This document shows, piece after piece, positions 20,304 through 31,984 of a DNA stretch of 43,831 nucleotides. The stretch's first letter is position 1; each line of letters starts with the position of its first letter. This stretch comes from Nemertoderma westbladi (Eukaryota; Xenacoelomorpha; Nemertodermatida; Nemertodermatidae). The DNA lies in contig JAUCBJ010004760.1 of assembly GCA_032718475.1 (NCBI GenBank), positions 1-43,831 on the forward strand, given 5' to 3'. The notes beneath the pieces were generated by a model. That model worked only from the letters and a program-made list of their open reading frames with translations. It was not told the DNA's origin and searched no databases. The translations under genes were made by a program, and so were the position numbers.

Positions 20304-21343
20304 TCAGGCAATTTCTGACGGTGGGACATTCTTCTACGTCTGCTGAGACGAGATCTATTTCCTCCACCTTCAGTATCGGTGGTATCGCCCTCCTCAGATG
20401 ATGTATATCCCTGTCGTTTGGGAGTAGATCGACTCATCATCTGCATTTGACTAGCTGTTAACTGTTTATTGAAGTTGTCCTGCCTCTCTTGAAGATTTTC
20501 CAACTCTAGTTGGGTTGTCTCTTCAGATGCCCTCCGTTCTGCCTCTGCCGCTTTTCTTTCTGCTTCGGCCGATGCCATTGCCGCCTTTCTTTCTGCTTCG
20601 GCCGATGCCATTGCCGCCTTTCTTTCCACTTCGGCCGCTTTTCTTTCAGCTTCGGCCGCTTTTCTTTCCGCTTCTGCTGCCTTTCTTTCCGCTTCTACTT
20701 CTGCTGCTGCCGCTGCTGCTGTCTTTCTGTCTTCTATACGTTTTTTCCTTACTTGTTCCTCTTGAACCTTAGTGATGCGGATGCTTTCATTGAATTTAGC
20801 TTGGTTCGCAGCTAACATATCCACATCGATTGCGTCCAACACAAGCTTGGCTCCTTCACTATTAGGGCTAAGTCCATCTAGCCTTCTCCTCAACTCTTCA
20901 TCTCCTACAAAACGTTGATAGTCCAACAGATAGATGTCAATAGCATCCCTCTTATGCGGTTTCTCCACCGTTGCTTCACTTTCCACTTGGGAAGATGTAG
21001 CGTCTGTGGATTCTCCATGGGTTGAGCGCTCAGCTAACTGAGATTTCCACGGGGCAGTTCTTTGAACTTGGAGACTCACCCGCTGTAACCAAGTCTTTAC
21101 GGCAACTTGCAACGACGTGTCTTGTTTTCTTTTCGAAGCCTCCTCAAAGGCCGATAGGATTAGTCTGATTCTTAGAATTCTTTCTCGAACTTGATAAAGC
21201 AGCTCTCCCTGCTCTTGAGGTCCTTGTGGTTGTCTAAACAATTGTTCTTCTAATCGCTCCATGGAGCTGAAGAATCCCTGTACGTATCCGGCTGCGGACC
21301 TCTTCCACACAGCTGGATCGATGGTTTCCTTGGTTACTCCCAT
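20276..21343 (-). CDS. Coiled-coil gag-leader ORF
   Basis: A 355-codon frame opening with MGVTKETID; the frame is in fact open further upstream to a TAG at about 21517, with a protein-like segment (LPFDLSEAAWED). Residues 20-110 are helical and Leu/Gln-rich. Residues about 205-275 are a long charged coiled coil built on the 7-residue repeat AERKAAE, encoded by near-identical 21-bp DNA repeats at about 20525-20700. The tail is basic (SRLSRRRRMSHR). In this element it occupies the N-terminal gag position before the DUF1759 domain. Assembly or scaffolding is a reasonable guess; no enzymatic motif is present. Confidence 0.6.
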   Translation of the reverse strand: MGVTKETIDPAVWKRSAAGYVQGFFSSMERLEEQLFRQPQGPQEQGELLYQVRERILRIRLILSAFEEASKRKQDTSLQVAVKTWLQRVSLQVQRTAPWKSQLAERSTHGESTDATSSQVESEATVEKPHKRDAIDIYLLDYQRFVGDEELRRRLDGLSPNSEGAKLVLDAIDVDMLAANQAKFNESIRITKVQEEQVRKKRIEDRKTAAAAAAEVEAERKAAEAERKAAEAERKAAEVERKAAMASAEAERKAAMASAEAERKAAEAERRASEETTQLELENLQERQDNFNKQLTASQMQMMSRSTPKRQGYTSSEEGDTTDTEGGGNRSRLSRRRRMSHRQKLPDCPQLFENN

Positions 21344-21814
21344 CCTGTGTATGTCTTCCCAGGCAGCTTCCGATAAGTCAAACGGGAGTCCGGGTCCGGG
21401 GAAGTTCCATTGCGACTCGACAATAGTACGGCTGCAGGAAGGATGAGAAGGGGATCCGAATAAACCGCATCTGTCATCTTTGCTCCGTGCCCGGGTGTCA
21501 GCTCTACAGTATCCGCACTACTGGAGCTGTCGGGCTGCTGAGAAATAAGTTCTCGGCTCGCGGGTTGTTGCTGTTCCGCTGCTTCTTGGTCCCGCTTGAC
21601 CTGAGCTCGAGTGCCTATGATAGACCTACGGTGTTGGACCAGCCTAGGGTCTGATATTACTACTGGGGGAATGATCTTTCTTACAGTAGGAGGTGAGTTG
21701 AACTTCGGTCTCACACGTTCCACACTCCGGTCTCACACGTTCCACACTCCTGTCTGGGTCACAGATGGTTGTATCTAGGAGACTGTCTGACAGGTTTTGC
21801 TTTGTGTCAGACAT
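21334..21814 (-). pseudogene. 5'-proximal element ORF broken by a 22-bp duplication
   Basis: The first ATG after the 5' LTR, on the minus strand at 21814, opens a frame beginning MSDTKQNLSDS. A 22-bp perfect tandem duplication at about 21708-21751 (word GGTCTCACACGTTCC twice) shifts it. The downstream frame then runs through a Gln/Ser-rich region (AEQQQPASREL) to 21334, overlapping the coiled-coil ORF. The frames before and after the duplication agree only if 22 bp are removed, so the duplication is the likely breaking mutation. No domain is recognised. Confidence 0.5.
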
Positions 21815-21860
21815 GTTTGTTTGTACAGTTGAATGCCTACTGCTATGTTACAGTTAATAT

Positions 21861-22848
21861 TGCGGTGTAGGCCTACTGTATTATTCGATTGATCGTTAAT
21901 AGGCCTATATAATCTCTGACAAATATTATTCACTTTCGGGAAATATTAACAGTTCCCTTTGGACGTGGCGCTCTAAATATATAAACAGAGCTATGACTTA
22001 CACTAAACACAATGGGATGGCTAATGATTCATGTATAAGGCGCATTCTTTAGGAGATGCTTTGTTATCTGTCACAGTCATGCACACTACCGGTACCGCAC
22101 AATACTGCACACTGATCTGCCGACCTTCACTAATTTTAGTCACATATAAAGAGAACAGCAATTGACCCATGTAGTACCTATGAAATAGCATTAGATTCAC
22201 TCCAAAACCAATATCATATAAGTCGCAATTGCTATATGTAACCGGTCTCTTACCTTCAGTATATCAAGAAGATGGGGTTTTATGATTATTTCTCGATATT
22301 ATCCAAATATAACAATTTTCCATCAACAGATACAAATAATAACCGACAGTAAATAGCAGTAAAATAATGCGGTGAAAGATATGTATAGCATTTGACAGGC
22401 AAGATAACAGTTATACGTTCCGGTAATCAAAGCCGTTCTAATGTTTTGGCTAAAGTCTGAAACATAATAATTCCATAGCCGATGTTCATGGCATCAGGAA
22501 AACCAACACACTGAAACCTGTGGGCTGTTGTAGGCAGCTTTCAACACAAAGAGAAATAGCTCTCATTGGCAGAACTCCAGATTCTATAGGTTCCACGAAC
22601 GTCTAAATGCCAAACCTCCCTAGCCTTTGCAGCCCATAGCCAACACAAGGCTAAATCGCTCTGATTGGTCGATCATTGTTCTGATTGGTTAATCGGACAG
22701 AACAAAGAGGCCATACGTACAGCAAATCGGCCAATCAGCCAGCAGAATGCATCACTCGAGCAAGGCAGTTTTAGAGTATTTGAGCGCATTGAGGGAAAAC
22801 TGGATTGCGGAGAAAAAGGGCCAGTTACATCCCGCAAAAGCTTTTACA
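21861..22848 (-). repeat. 5' LTR of the BEL/Pao-like element
   Basis: 988 bp, matching 8525-9512. On the minus strand, two CCAAT boxes (both within ACCAATCAGA-type words, at about 22672 and 22690) sit about 160-180 bp from the LTR start, and a further inverted CCAAT word lies at about 22732. These are plausible promoter elements, inferred from motif only. The first coding ATG lies 47 bp past the LTR end. Confidence 0.93.
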
Positions 22849-24240
22849 ATTACAATGATTATTATCCATAAAATAAGTATCATCGTGGTCTCTTTGAATA
22901 CCACCTGGTATTTTATGTCCAATATAAAGCGCTTCATTACTTCATCTATGTCGACTTCCTCAATTTCCAAGTATAAATAAATAACAAATAAACTAAAATA
23001 AAATAACAAAAAAACATAATTACAGTATAAACAGATCGGCGCTATGCAGCTATCTGTATCTCCACCCAACACAACCAACTCTCTATCCGCCTCGAGCATC
23101 GAGAATACGAGAAACTCGATTGAAATACATGCTTATCCCAGTACTGCAGTAGTAACCGTCTGTAGTCACCGTACCACTGCGGTTTATTCCCGTAGAACAG
23201 TAGAGTTCCCGCAGCTTCCTACCCAATTCGACAACGAATTCGCCTCACACTTTCGCGTCGCAGAGAACGTAATCCGGGCGATACACGTCTGCCAACGTTC
23301 AACCATTTCCCCCAGGCGATCCCAGGATCCGGGCCGCCGCTAAACCCAGATCGCAATCCTCGTCCACGCAATCCTCGCCAGTCGCAATGTACTGTAGGCT
23401 AGGTGAGATAAATAATGACAACATAAAACTACTGTATTAACTTAAGAAACCACAGTATGTAGGCATACTTATACTATATGTAGGCACCCCCCCCCCCCCC
23501 CCCTCCCACCCGTAGTTTTAGCCCCTGTACAGTAGTACTCATTTCCCAAAGTTATTACAGTAGTTTTATGTTGTCAATATCTATCTCTCCCTGGCCTACA
23601 GTCAAGACCTTGGCTACAGTACAGTACCAATACATATATAAAGCATGTGGCATATTTATTAAATTGCACGTGTGTATGGTGATATTTATTTCACTCTGTT
23701 TCTTAGGCCTCCAGGTCGGATTTGTTTAATTCGCTATAAAACGCCATTAAAAAGTCTACTGATATACAGTAGCAGTTAATTACCGGTAACTGCTACAGTA
23801 GGCCCAACACTTATTAATGATAAAAAAATCCTACAGTCAAAATACATCAAAGGATACATTTTATGAGATGCATCAACATAATTTCAATGTTTTTTTACTA
23901 TATTCTAGAATATTAATTCGCTTTTTTTCGATAATAAGTAATAAAATATATATAAAATAAAAATAAAATATATATAATAATAAAATAATATAATAATATA
24001 ATAATAAAATATCATAAAGAATAATAACTATCAATAATAATTAATAAGATTAATTAAATTAATTAAAAGCTTGATATTAATATTCTAGATAATAAAATCA
24101 TCAGAACTAACGATTTACGTCTGAAATTGCGTGCTCTTGAATTATATGTGAACATTTTTTTGGGGAAATTGAAAATGGCTTTCATATTCGATTCGGAATA
24201 TCAAGTATATTTTAAAAAATAAAATAAAATTGTCCATGTG
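22849..24240. other. AT-rich spacer with a poly-C tract
   Basis: No gene recognised. A C run of about 17 lies at about 23487-23503, and AT-rich simple sequence (ATAATA/AATATA words) at about 23935-24065. An ORF at 23044-23343 has near-random composition and no motif. Confidence 0.55.
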
Positions 24241-24261
24241 TTTTAACAGTTTACAGTGTAG

Positions 24262-24480
24262 CGAAATAAAACATAAAACATTCGTAACGCATTCGTATAG
24301 CGTGGGAAACATTCGTATAACATACAGGACGCATTCGTATAGTGTGCGGGAAACATTCGTATAAGATTAGGGACGCATTCGTAGAATGTGCGGGATTCGA
24401 ATAAGGTTCGTATTAGATTCGATATGCGAATAAAGGATGCGTATTTGGTTCGGTTTTCGCATTCGTATCGCATGGTTCAT
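24262..24480. repeat. About 45-bp ACGCATTCGTATAG repeat
   Basis: Three to four imperfect copies of ACGCATTCGTATAGTGTG followed by GGGAAACATTCGTATAA, decaying rightward into scattered CATTCGTA words. CpG-rich relative to the surroundings. Confidence 0.75.
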
Positions 24481-24957
24481 CTATGTAACATTTGTGAATG
24501 CGTGAAATATGCGCCGTCCCGGGGATGCGTTACGAATGCGGATTTTTTACTGGGCGTCGACGTAAGTCGGACTCTTCCCACCGCACTCCAAGGTGGGAGG
24601 CAGGAGTGAAGCATGAGGAACTTGACAGTGGCCCACATTACGATCCGACCGACCGCCGTATTCCCTGTGCTGCTAGGAGCTGACTGGACGAGGTACCACT
24701 AACCCAGTAAGCAGTAACCGGTAGTTTGAACTTTGAAGCACTGAAGCAAAGCCTGAAGACGGAAGCCATCTGGGCATGTCTGTAGGTGAACGTGTAATTA
24801 CTGAATTACGGTAGGCCTACACCAGTACGACGTACCAATACCAATCACGGGGCAGGCAGTCCACGTACCTACCGGTACCTGCCTATCGGACCGGCACCGC
24901 ACCGCTACCGGTAACCTACTGGAGATACAGTAGGCTTACTGCATACTGTCTGACTGC
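24481..24957. other. No gene seen; palindrome-rich unique DNA
   Basis: The stretch is rich in GGTACC and ACCGGT words but has no ORF or repeat that I can define. Confidence 0.5.
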
Positions 24958-26630
24958 AGGACTACTACTACTACTAGGATCGGCATGCTGCATTGCAGCT
25001 GCATTTTTAAGAATGCTGTGCCGGCTTATCAACAAAATTGCACCGCCACAACTCCCTATCACCCATGACATTTGCTAGATCATCCGCATCTTTAAGGCCA
25101 GTGTCCTTTAAGATGCGTCTCAAGAAAGTCATGGGCTGTCCACCATGCTTATTCACCATGCTTATTAGGCTGCCAAAGTACAAGATTATGCACAGGCTGG
25201 TCCTTACAGCGAAAGCAATGTCCTGCAAAGCGGAGGCGATTTTGTTCTAGTGTCAAGCTTGGGGGAACCAATGAGACACCTCCAATGTTATATAGTGTCT
25301 GGTTGGAGATGTGTGCATTGTACTTGACACAATGTACCCGGCGTAGCATTCTTGTGAATGTGCCATCCAGAGATTTGGTGTCCTCAGCAGTTAGAGCCCA
25401 GCATGGACTCCCGTAGAGGAGTACTGGAACTACTGCTGCTCTAAATAATCGGACCTTAAGTTTCCGATTAATTCTAGGTGACTTCCAAATCCTGGAAAGC
25501 CTATTCAAGGCTGCCCATGCCTTTCCCTTACGTATTCGAAGGTCCTCACCTGACTTCCGGATCCATGATCCCAGGTAACAGAAGTCGTCCACATGCTCAA
25601 GCATACCATCCTTTGAGCTTATGCTCATCCGATCAGAGACTTGCTGAGGACTTTCAAAGTTAACTGTCAGAATTTTGGTCTTTCTGGAGTTAATAAAAAG
25701 ACCAACACTAGAAGCAGCATGTTCTAATGAGCTGAGGAGCCGCTGGGCTCCCTCTAATGATTCTGAGAGTACTCCTAAGTCATCAGCAAAGTCTAGATCA
25801 GTTAGGTACTTGGCAGGATTTCCTCGACTTCTGGAGCCAGTAGGTGGAGTTATCATCACCCCATCATCATTATGATGATCTAAGGACATGCGTAGAACAT
25901 AGTCAACCACAATAATGAACAAGAATGGTGCAAGTGTGTCTCCTTGGAGGACGCCCCATAACACTTCAAATGGTTCTGTGTCACCGTCAACAGTAGACAC
26001 AAATGTTGTCGAACCATCGTATACTGATCTGATTGCTGCAATAATTTCATCAGGAATCCCATATAATGAAAGTATGCTGAACATACGTGAGCGAGAGACT
26101 GAATCAAAGGCCTTGAAGAAGTCAACAAAGATAACAGCCAGATGCCTGTCTTTCTTTTTTGATAACTCTTCAATTATCCTTCTAAGTGCCAAAATGGGCT
26201 CCATGGTCCCACGACCTTTACGGAACCCATTCTGATTTCCACGTAGCAGTCTCTCAATGGGATCCCTGATGCGATTTAATAGAATTCTATTGTATAGTTT
26301 TGCAGCAATCGAGATCAATGAGATTCCCCGAAAAGAACCATAGAGTGTTAGGTTGCCCTTCTTGGGAACTGGCACCAACTTATTTGTTTTCATTTCTTGT
26401 GGGACTCTTGTTGTACGGTACATGTCTACTATGATGGGATAGATGAGCTTTAAACACTCAGGTATTTTAAAGACCTCAGGGGGAACACCATCTACTCCAC
26501 TGGCACGATTGGTCTTAATGCTCTTTGCAGCAGCCTTCACTTCTGCAAAGGAGATATCGCCAATGGGAATATCTGGGAGTACAGACTCAGACACTTTTAC
26601 TTCTATAAAGTTATCAGGCAATACCCTGTA
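24958..26630 (-). mobile_element. 5'-truncated RTE-like LINE, copy 1
   Basis: On the minus strand this matches the plus-strand LINE at 37190-38842 over the whole RT and tail. The 3' end is followed by a short (TAG)n tail, at plus-strand 24961-24975, typical of RTE-group elements. Homology to copy 2 stops at about 26630, giving the 5' truncation common after target-primed reverse transcription. The APE endonuclease half is absent. Confidence 0.88.
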
Positions 26631-26834
26631 TAATTGTACCCTGTACTGCCACAAGCTGACAAGGCCACGTTGGAATTTATGTAGAGTTTGCTCAACATAC
26701 TGACATAGGCTGATAGGGTCGTGTGGCGCGCATTGACAGTCGGAGAGAAGTAAAAAATTGGACTTAGAGTCAAAAATTGGACTTCGACTCCAGTTCAAGT
26801 CCAAAATTGGACTTCTGTGAGTCCAATCTGCCAA
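25149..26834 (-). pseudogene. Reverse transcriptase ORF of LINE copy 1
   Basis: The RT domain is open across the full fingers, palm and thumb. Visible motifs are FVDFFKAFDSV (motif A), GVLQGDTLAPFLF (motif B/template grip) and DFADDLGVL (catalytic motif C with both Asp). The C-terminal part carries LLYGSPCWAL and RLRFAGHCFR followed by VLWQP, a tail common in animal RTE-like endonuclease-RT proteins. The first ~65 codons are unrelated read-through of flanking sequence. A 13-bp tandem duplication near 25145-25165 shifts the frame, and the last ~45 codons continue at 25150-25010 in another frame. It cannot be autonomous because its 5' half is missing. Confidence 0.85.
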
Positions 26835-26930
26835 TATTGTACTTTAGTTTAAACAGTTAAATCAGCCAATTGTTCCAGTTTTTATAAAGCTTTAAATCTT
26901 TACAAAAGTCCAATTTTGGACTTTAGGTAG
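26740..26930. repeat. AAGTCCAA/TTGGACTT hairpin words
   Basis: AAAATTGGACTT and its complement recur about seven times. AAGTCCAA-AA-TTGGACTT at about 26797 folds into an 8-bp stem, and AAAAGTCCAATTTTGGACTTT lies again at about 26903. It is adjacent to the LINE truncation point. Confidence 0.65.
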
Positions 26931-27130
26931 CTGGTTAGGAGTTAGGACATTGAGAATCAAACTTAAAGGTAGATGAAGTAGGAAGTACTGTATGACAGTA
27001 TGACAGATGAGAGATAGCTATTATTAAATTATTATATACCGGTACCGGTATTTATTTATATATTATACATATTATTATTATTATTATGTATTAAGTTATG
27101 GAAAGTTACCTTTGCAGCTCTGTATGTCAG

Positions 27131-28412
27131 TACTGTAATTCGGGGTGACTTGATACATTGAGGTGACTTGATACAGCAAGTTATACTTTTTTTCTTTAAC
27201 GGATTGTGGGTCAGTCAGTCAGTCAGTGGGTGATTGCGTGATGTTATGATAAAAATTGAAATATTAGAAGATGTCTGATTACATTGTCTATCAAATAGTA
27301 AAATAAATTTTGTCATTGCTTCGCATTTGTGATCACTAGAGCCAAAAATGCATTTTTAAAAAATTCACTTTTTTTATGTCAAAATACGGTATAGGTCGAA
27401 TTTTTTACACTTTGGGTTAATGTTGTTCAAAAATTATTTTTACAGATGCTAATAGGCCTACATGAGTTTGAATATTATGATCCTAAAAAAATTTACAAAT
27501 TTTCATATGAATTGGGGGTGGAGTGCCCGTTTTTTGAAAGTGTATTTTAAAATGGGGTGACTTGACACTTGATACATATATACGGTATATTGTAGGCGAA
27601 AATATTCTGATACCTGTGACTTAAACGTTGATTTGGCAAAATTTGTGCTTAAATTCATTGATTTAGTTTGCAGTTTTTTCTAAAATGTTTTGTCTTATTT
27701 CTGTATTTACTGGTGTCAGGATGTCACAATGCAATGAAAGTCTTTTTCGTTTTTAAACTTCAATTTAACTTGTTAAATATTGTTATATGTTAAATTTTCT
27801 AAAATATTTTATCTTTACTTAAACAGTTAAACCTTAAATTTGCAAAATTTGTGCTTAATTAAATTCATTGTTTTAGTTTCCAATTTTTTCTAAAATGTAT
27901 TGTCTTACTTACTGGTGTCAGGATGTCACTATCTGACTATGCAATGAAGGTCATTTTCGTTTTTAAAGCATGTAAAATGCAATTTAACTTGTTAAATACG
28001 GTATGAAATATTTTGCCATAAAAAATGGAGTTATTTTTAATTTTAGCCATAATTTTATATCCCCGTTAGGTGGGGACTTCGTTCTTTTTTTAATATTTCC
28101 AAGATGTATCAAGTCACCCCCACAGCCTACAACATGACTGCATGATCCAAACTCATTCACAGAGTGGTATTATTGCGGAAAATTTGTTGTGTATCAAGTC
28201 ACCCCGTTATGTGGTGTGGGGTGACTTGATACAGCTGGTTTTTAAGAAAAAAACACCACTAGACTAAGCACCTGAAATAGTGATTTAGTCTAGTGGTGTA
28301 GTACTCATCCCGACTATAAAATCATCTTTTTATTCCATCTGTGTAGGATAAAAACTTCAGAAGATATTCACAGTTAAAGGCAAAAACTGTATCAAGTCAC
28401 CCCGAATTACGG
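27131..28412. mobile_element. Non-autonomous inverted-repeat element (TA target)
   Basis: The ends carry a perfect 22-bp inverted repeat: GTAATTCGGGGTGACTTG from 27135 and its complement ending at 28410. Adding C-T/C gives ends flanked by TA on both sides, which would suit a Tc1/mariner-like TA duplication, though this is tentative. Inside, the word GGGGTGACTTGATAC or its complement recurs at 27163, 27552, 28104, 28195 and 28217, and a ~190-bp block is duplicated (27610-27785 and 27825-28003). No transposase ORF is present. Confidence 0.7.
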
Positions 28413-29158
28413 TACCGGCAGACCGGTATGTATCTTCAGTCAGTCAGTGTATCGGTACTGTACTTCAGTACTTAGAATAGAATGGCACATTCTGACATTC
28501 TAGCATTCTACAGTCTGGTTCCCGGCTTAATTTGACATTATGGCCTGTGCTTATTCAGTTATTCATACAGAAGCGGACTTTTCTAACCAACTACTAACAG
28601 AGCTAGGTATAATTATACTGTTATACCGGTACGGTATGTCAGATGCCGTCTGATTCGATCCGATCCGATGCAATTCAGCAATTATTCTAGCTACAACTGT
28701 CAGACTGCAGACTGTACAAGCCTAGCTGCTTAGGCCAGTTGGTTTTCTGCTTCTAAATTTCATTAGCCTAATCCAGTGCAGTAGGCAGGTGGCGGTGGGC
28801 CCCTACCGGTAATCCCAATCTGCCAATAGTCCCTGTTTTATATTATAACGCCATAAATTACATAGGGAGGGGCCTATATCTGTAGGCCTATATCATAATC
28901 AATCATGTTTACTATTTTTATATACCGGTACCGGCTGACCAGCTGACCAGTATACATAGGCCTACCCTACAGATATAGGCTCAGATACAGCGGTACCACA
29001 TTCTGTTAGTTTTAGTAACGTGCTTAACCCTACAGCCCTACTCTCCCTCTCCCACCTCAGACTTTAAACTCTATCTATATTAATTTGATTATTAACTTTG
29101 TTGATATTTAATTCCGTTTAATTCAGTACGGTACCGGTAATTCATTGACTCTTAAAAA
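28413..29158. other. Upstream flank of the GTPase gene
   Basis: No ORF. Several ACCGGT/GGTACC/GTAGGCCTA palindromes are present. I cannot point to a TATA box or a splice site with confidence. Confidence 0.5.
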
Positions 29159-29737
29159 ATGCAAGCAATTAAATGTGTGGTAGTTGGCGACGGAGCGGTT
29201 GGTAAAACATGCCTTCTAATTAGTTACACAACGAATGCTTTTCCTGGGGAATATATTCCTACAGTGTTTGACAACTACTCAGCTAATGTAATGGTTGACG
29301 GTAGACCCATTAACTTGGGATTGTGGGACACGGCGGGGCAAGAGGATTACGACAGATTACGACCGCTCTCCTACCCCCAGACTGATGTTTTCCTCATCTG
29401 TTTTTCTTTGATTAGTCCCGCGTCTTACGAGAATGTCCGCGCCAAGTGGTACCCCGAAGTAAATCATCATTGCCCGAACACACCTATCGTTCTAGTCGGC
29501 ACCAAATTGGACCTGAGGGACGATAAAGACACATGTGAGAAGCTCAAAGATAAGAAGTTATCCCCCATCGCGTATCCGCAGGGATTGTCGATGGCGAAGG
29601 ATGTGAAAGCTATCAAGTATTTAGAATGTTCGGCGTTAACGCAAAAAGGTGTGAAGCAAGTGTTTGATGAGTCCATCCGAGCTGTGCTCTTCCCTCAAAA
29701 GAAAGCGAGAAACCATAAAAAATGTAAAGTACTTTAA
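29159..29737 (+). CDS. Rac1-like small GTPase, single exon
   Basis: A complete 192-codon gene, the same length as Rac1 and colinear with it. P-loop GDGAVGKT (10-17) includes Gly12 and Thr17. Switch [10 protein letters not shown] (32-40) has the effector-loop Thr35. DTAGQ (57-61) has Gln61. TKLD (115-118) gives guanine specificity, CSAL is at 157-160, and the Rho insert helix is at about 122-135. The C terminus is polybasic and ends CKVL, a CAAX box whose final Leu predicts geranylgeranylation at Cys189. Rac proteins bind GTP at the plasma membrane and drive actin remodelling. Rac genes in many animals have introns, so the uninterrupted frame suggests a retrocopy or an intron-poor lineage. No poly-A tail or target duplication is visible. 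All key residues are intact, so it is probably functional. Confidence 0.95.
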   Translation: MQAIKCVVVGDGAVGKTCLLISYTTNAFPGEYIPTVFDNYSANVMVDGRPINLGLWDTAGQEDYDRLRPLSYPQTDVFLICFSLISPASYENVRAKWYPEVNHHCPNTPIVLVGTKLDLRDDKDTCEKLKDKKLSPIAYPQGLSMAKDVKAIKYLECSALTQKGVKQVFDESIRAVLFPQKKARNHKKCKVL

Positions 29738-31980
29738 AGTCTCCTAATATCCAATATAATATATTAACTAATATACGTTGGCTGTGTGACGATACGCCTT
29801 GAATCCTTCCTGAACATTTCTGACCGGATAGTAGTTGAAACCCGCCCAGCCTATTTGTCATTCTGCTACCTAATATTTATTTGTCGGACGAAAGGCCCAA
29901 TTGTTTTGATTATAGAAATCCAATCATGTTCTCAGAACGTTGTATTGTCGTAGTATTGTATCCGTATTTCTTTATATATAAATATATATATATACATACA
30001 GTATATTATTTAGACTTATTATTATGTGTTGTTCGAACATTGATTTAATTCGTTGCTAATTTTTCTCACCGCTTCTCTAATTGATGTAGAGCGCCATCTA
30101 GCCCTTGGCGTTGGCATCAATTGTGTAAGCTGCTTCCTAATTTGAGCACACGATGGTGTTACGTTTAGTAGGAATAGGTATAATTGCTTTATTATAATAC
30201 GTAAGTTATTATTATTAACGTGTGTTGTCGTTTCTACCGTCCAATTATCTTTAAATTTACAATGTTGTGCTGTGCTTGTGTCTGTAAGTCTATGTTTTTT
30301 TATTAATTGGGTTTTATGATTTTGATTAATCCCTAATGTTTATGCTACTACAGTCCGTATATATAATCGTTTTCTACATGTTACATTATAATTTTGGATT
30401 GGCAGCACTTTTATAGTACTGAGAACCTGACATCCGGTTGTTTCGTGGTACATTAATGATGAATTGCAGCTTTACTTTTACTTGATAATCATAAATAATT
30501 ACTTATATTTATTAGTTATTACTAGATCGGTATAGCCTGATATCACCCTTTTTGATTGACCTCCAAATAATCTAATATGTTTTCGGGTTTTAAAAAAAGT
30601 ATCCAATTTGTATATGTATGGGTAGCGGCTAGCGGGTATGAAACCAACGGGTTATTTGATATATACAAATATACACAATATACTATAATGGCCACGGGCT
30701 TGGACTTGTCACTCAACTACTCTAGGTGAGGGTTTGTTGTTATGCGGCAAGGCTATCGCTATATAGTACTTTTAATTTGGCGAATGGAATTCTAAACTGT
30801 CAGTCATTCGTTTTTCTATAAACACAATATCATCATTTTATTTATCTTTATAGTTTAAATAAATTTTAGGCCTAAAATCTCAGCAATTATTTGGTATAAA
30901 AATATTTCCAAAATTGCGAGTGAATTTGAGGGATGGTTTTCATTGAGCGTGTATGATTTTTATAATAGGCCTATTCAAACAGATACCGGTAATTTAGTTT
31001 AAATTGGTGAAGTCTGTATCTTATTTCTTATGCACTGTACACATGTATGGCTATCAAGTTATGCCAGCGCCGCTTATTGTTAGCAGTTATTAATATTATA
31101 TTTGTATTTGAGGGAGTTATGTTAATTATTGTTTTATAGAACACAGTTCATCGCTATCATTAAGCTGTTAAACCTGTTAATTCGACTGTTATACGTTGAA
31201 ATAAATGCGCACGATCATTTTTTGGTTCACATATCTCTTCGGCTATAAACTTTATTTGACTGTTTAGAATTCCAGATATATTTTTATGCCGGGTTAATTT
31301 TTGATCAACTCTTTCATCAACTCGGCAATAGATAAGTTCTAGTTATTACTGAAATATTTTTTAGTATCTAATTTCATAACATTAAGTCTGTAATTATACG
31401 TATAATTCATACTGATTTGTTAATTAGATAAGACGATGGTGTGATATTAATTAAAAATAAAATTGTATTGCAGTCACTTAAATAGTTCGGTTATTTTAAC
31501 TGCTTTACATTTTTTCAGTGATCGCTCCCATTTTATATGCCTATGTTTAATATGCGAATTATGTAATTATAATTATTATATATACAGTTACAGTACTTGC
31601 CGATATAAATTAGCAGACGAATGTTATATGATTTTAACTATTAATAATTGTGAAACACTAAATACAATAATTTAAACATATTTTGTAACAGATTACGTTG
31701 GTCCAAAAATATTATTTCCGAAATTCCAGATCCCCGCATGATAAAACTGTGAAATAAGATAAAATGTGTAAAAACATACACACATACTTAAATAGCTTAT
31801 ATTTGTTGTGTAAAGTACTTTATAATGTTCTGATTCTCAAAACCGTATAGGACAGTTCGTCTAACAAACTAACAAATTCCTCGAATCATCATGTAATGTG
31901 CTACTTTTACACACATTCATTCATCAATAGATTTACACTCACACGAGGTAATTTATACTCAACTCACACACGGGGATATG
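29738..31980. other. AT-rich DNA downstream of the GTPase, no gene
   Basis: Probably includes the GTPase 3' UTR at its left end, but I cannot place a polyadenylation signal with confidence. There is no ORF with known motifs and no clear repeat. Confidence 0.5.
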
Positions 31981-31984
31981 GCAT

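Larger units (their letters stand above)
8525..22848 (-). mobile_element. Defective BEL/Pao-like LTR retrotransposon, 14.3 kb
   Basis: Two 988-bp direct repeats bound 12.3 kb of internal sequence. Read on the minus strand each LTR starts TGTAAAAGC and ends CCGCA, the usual TG...CA form. Gag (DUF1759-like plus zinc knuckles) and a retropepsin ORF lie in the expected order after the right-hand 5' LTR, and this combination points to the BEL/Pao group. RT, RNase H and integrase are not seen anywhere inside. A block with opposite coding strand (about 12200-14950) and purine-rich tandem arrays occupy the centre, perhaps a nested insertion. I found neither a clear tRNA primer site beginning TGG nor matching target-site duplications. 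About 99% LTR identity implies recent mobilisation, which would have needed enzymes from another element. Confidence 0.88.

Noticed and set aside
20510-20815. Plus-strand Phe/Cys/Leu-rich ORF that could pass for a membrane protein
   Set aside because: It is the antisense of the AERKAAE coiled-coil repeat.
23044-23343. 99-codon ORF right of the 5' LTR
   Set aside because: No known motif, near-random composition and no homologous copy seen in the window.
25478-26703. Plus-strand ORFs across LINE copy 1
   Set aside because: Shadows of the RT reading frame on the minus strand.
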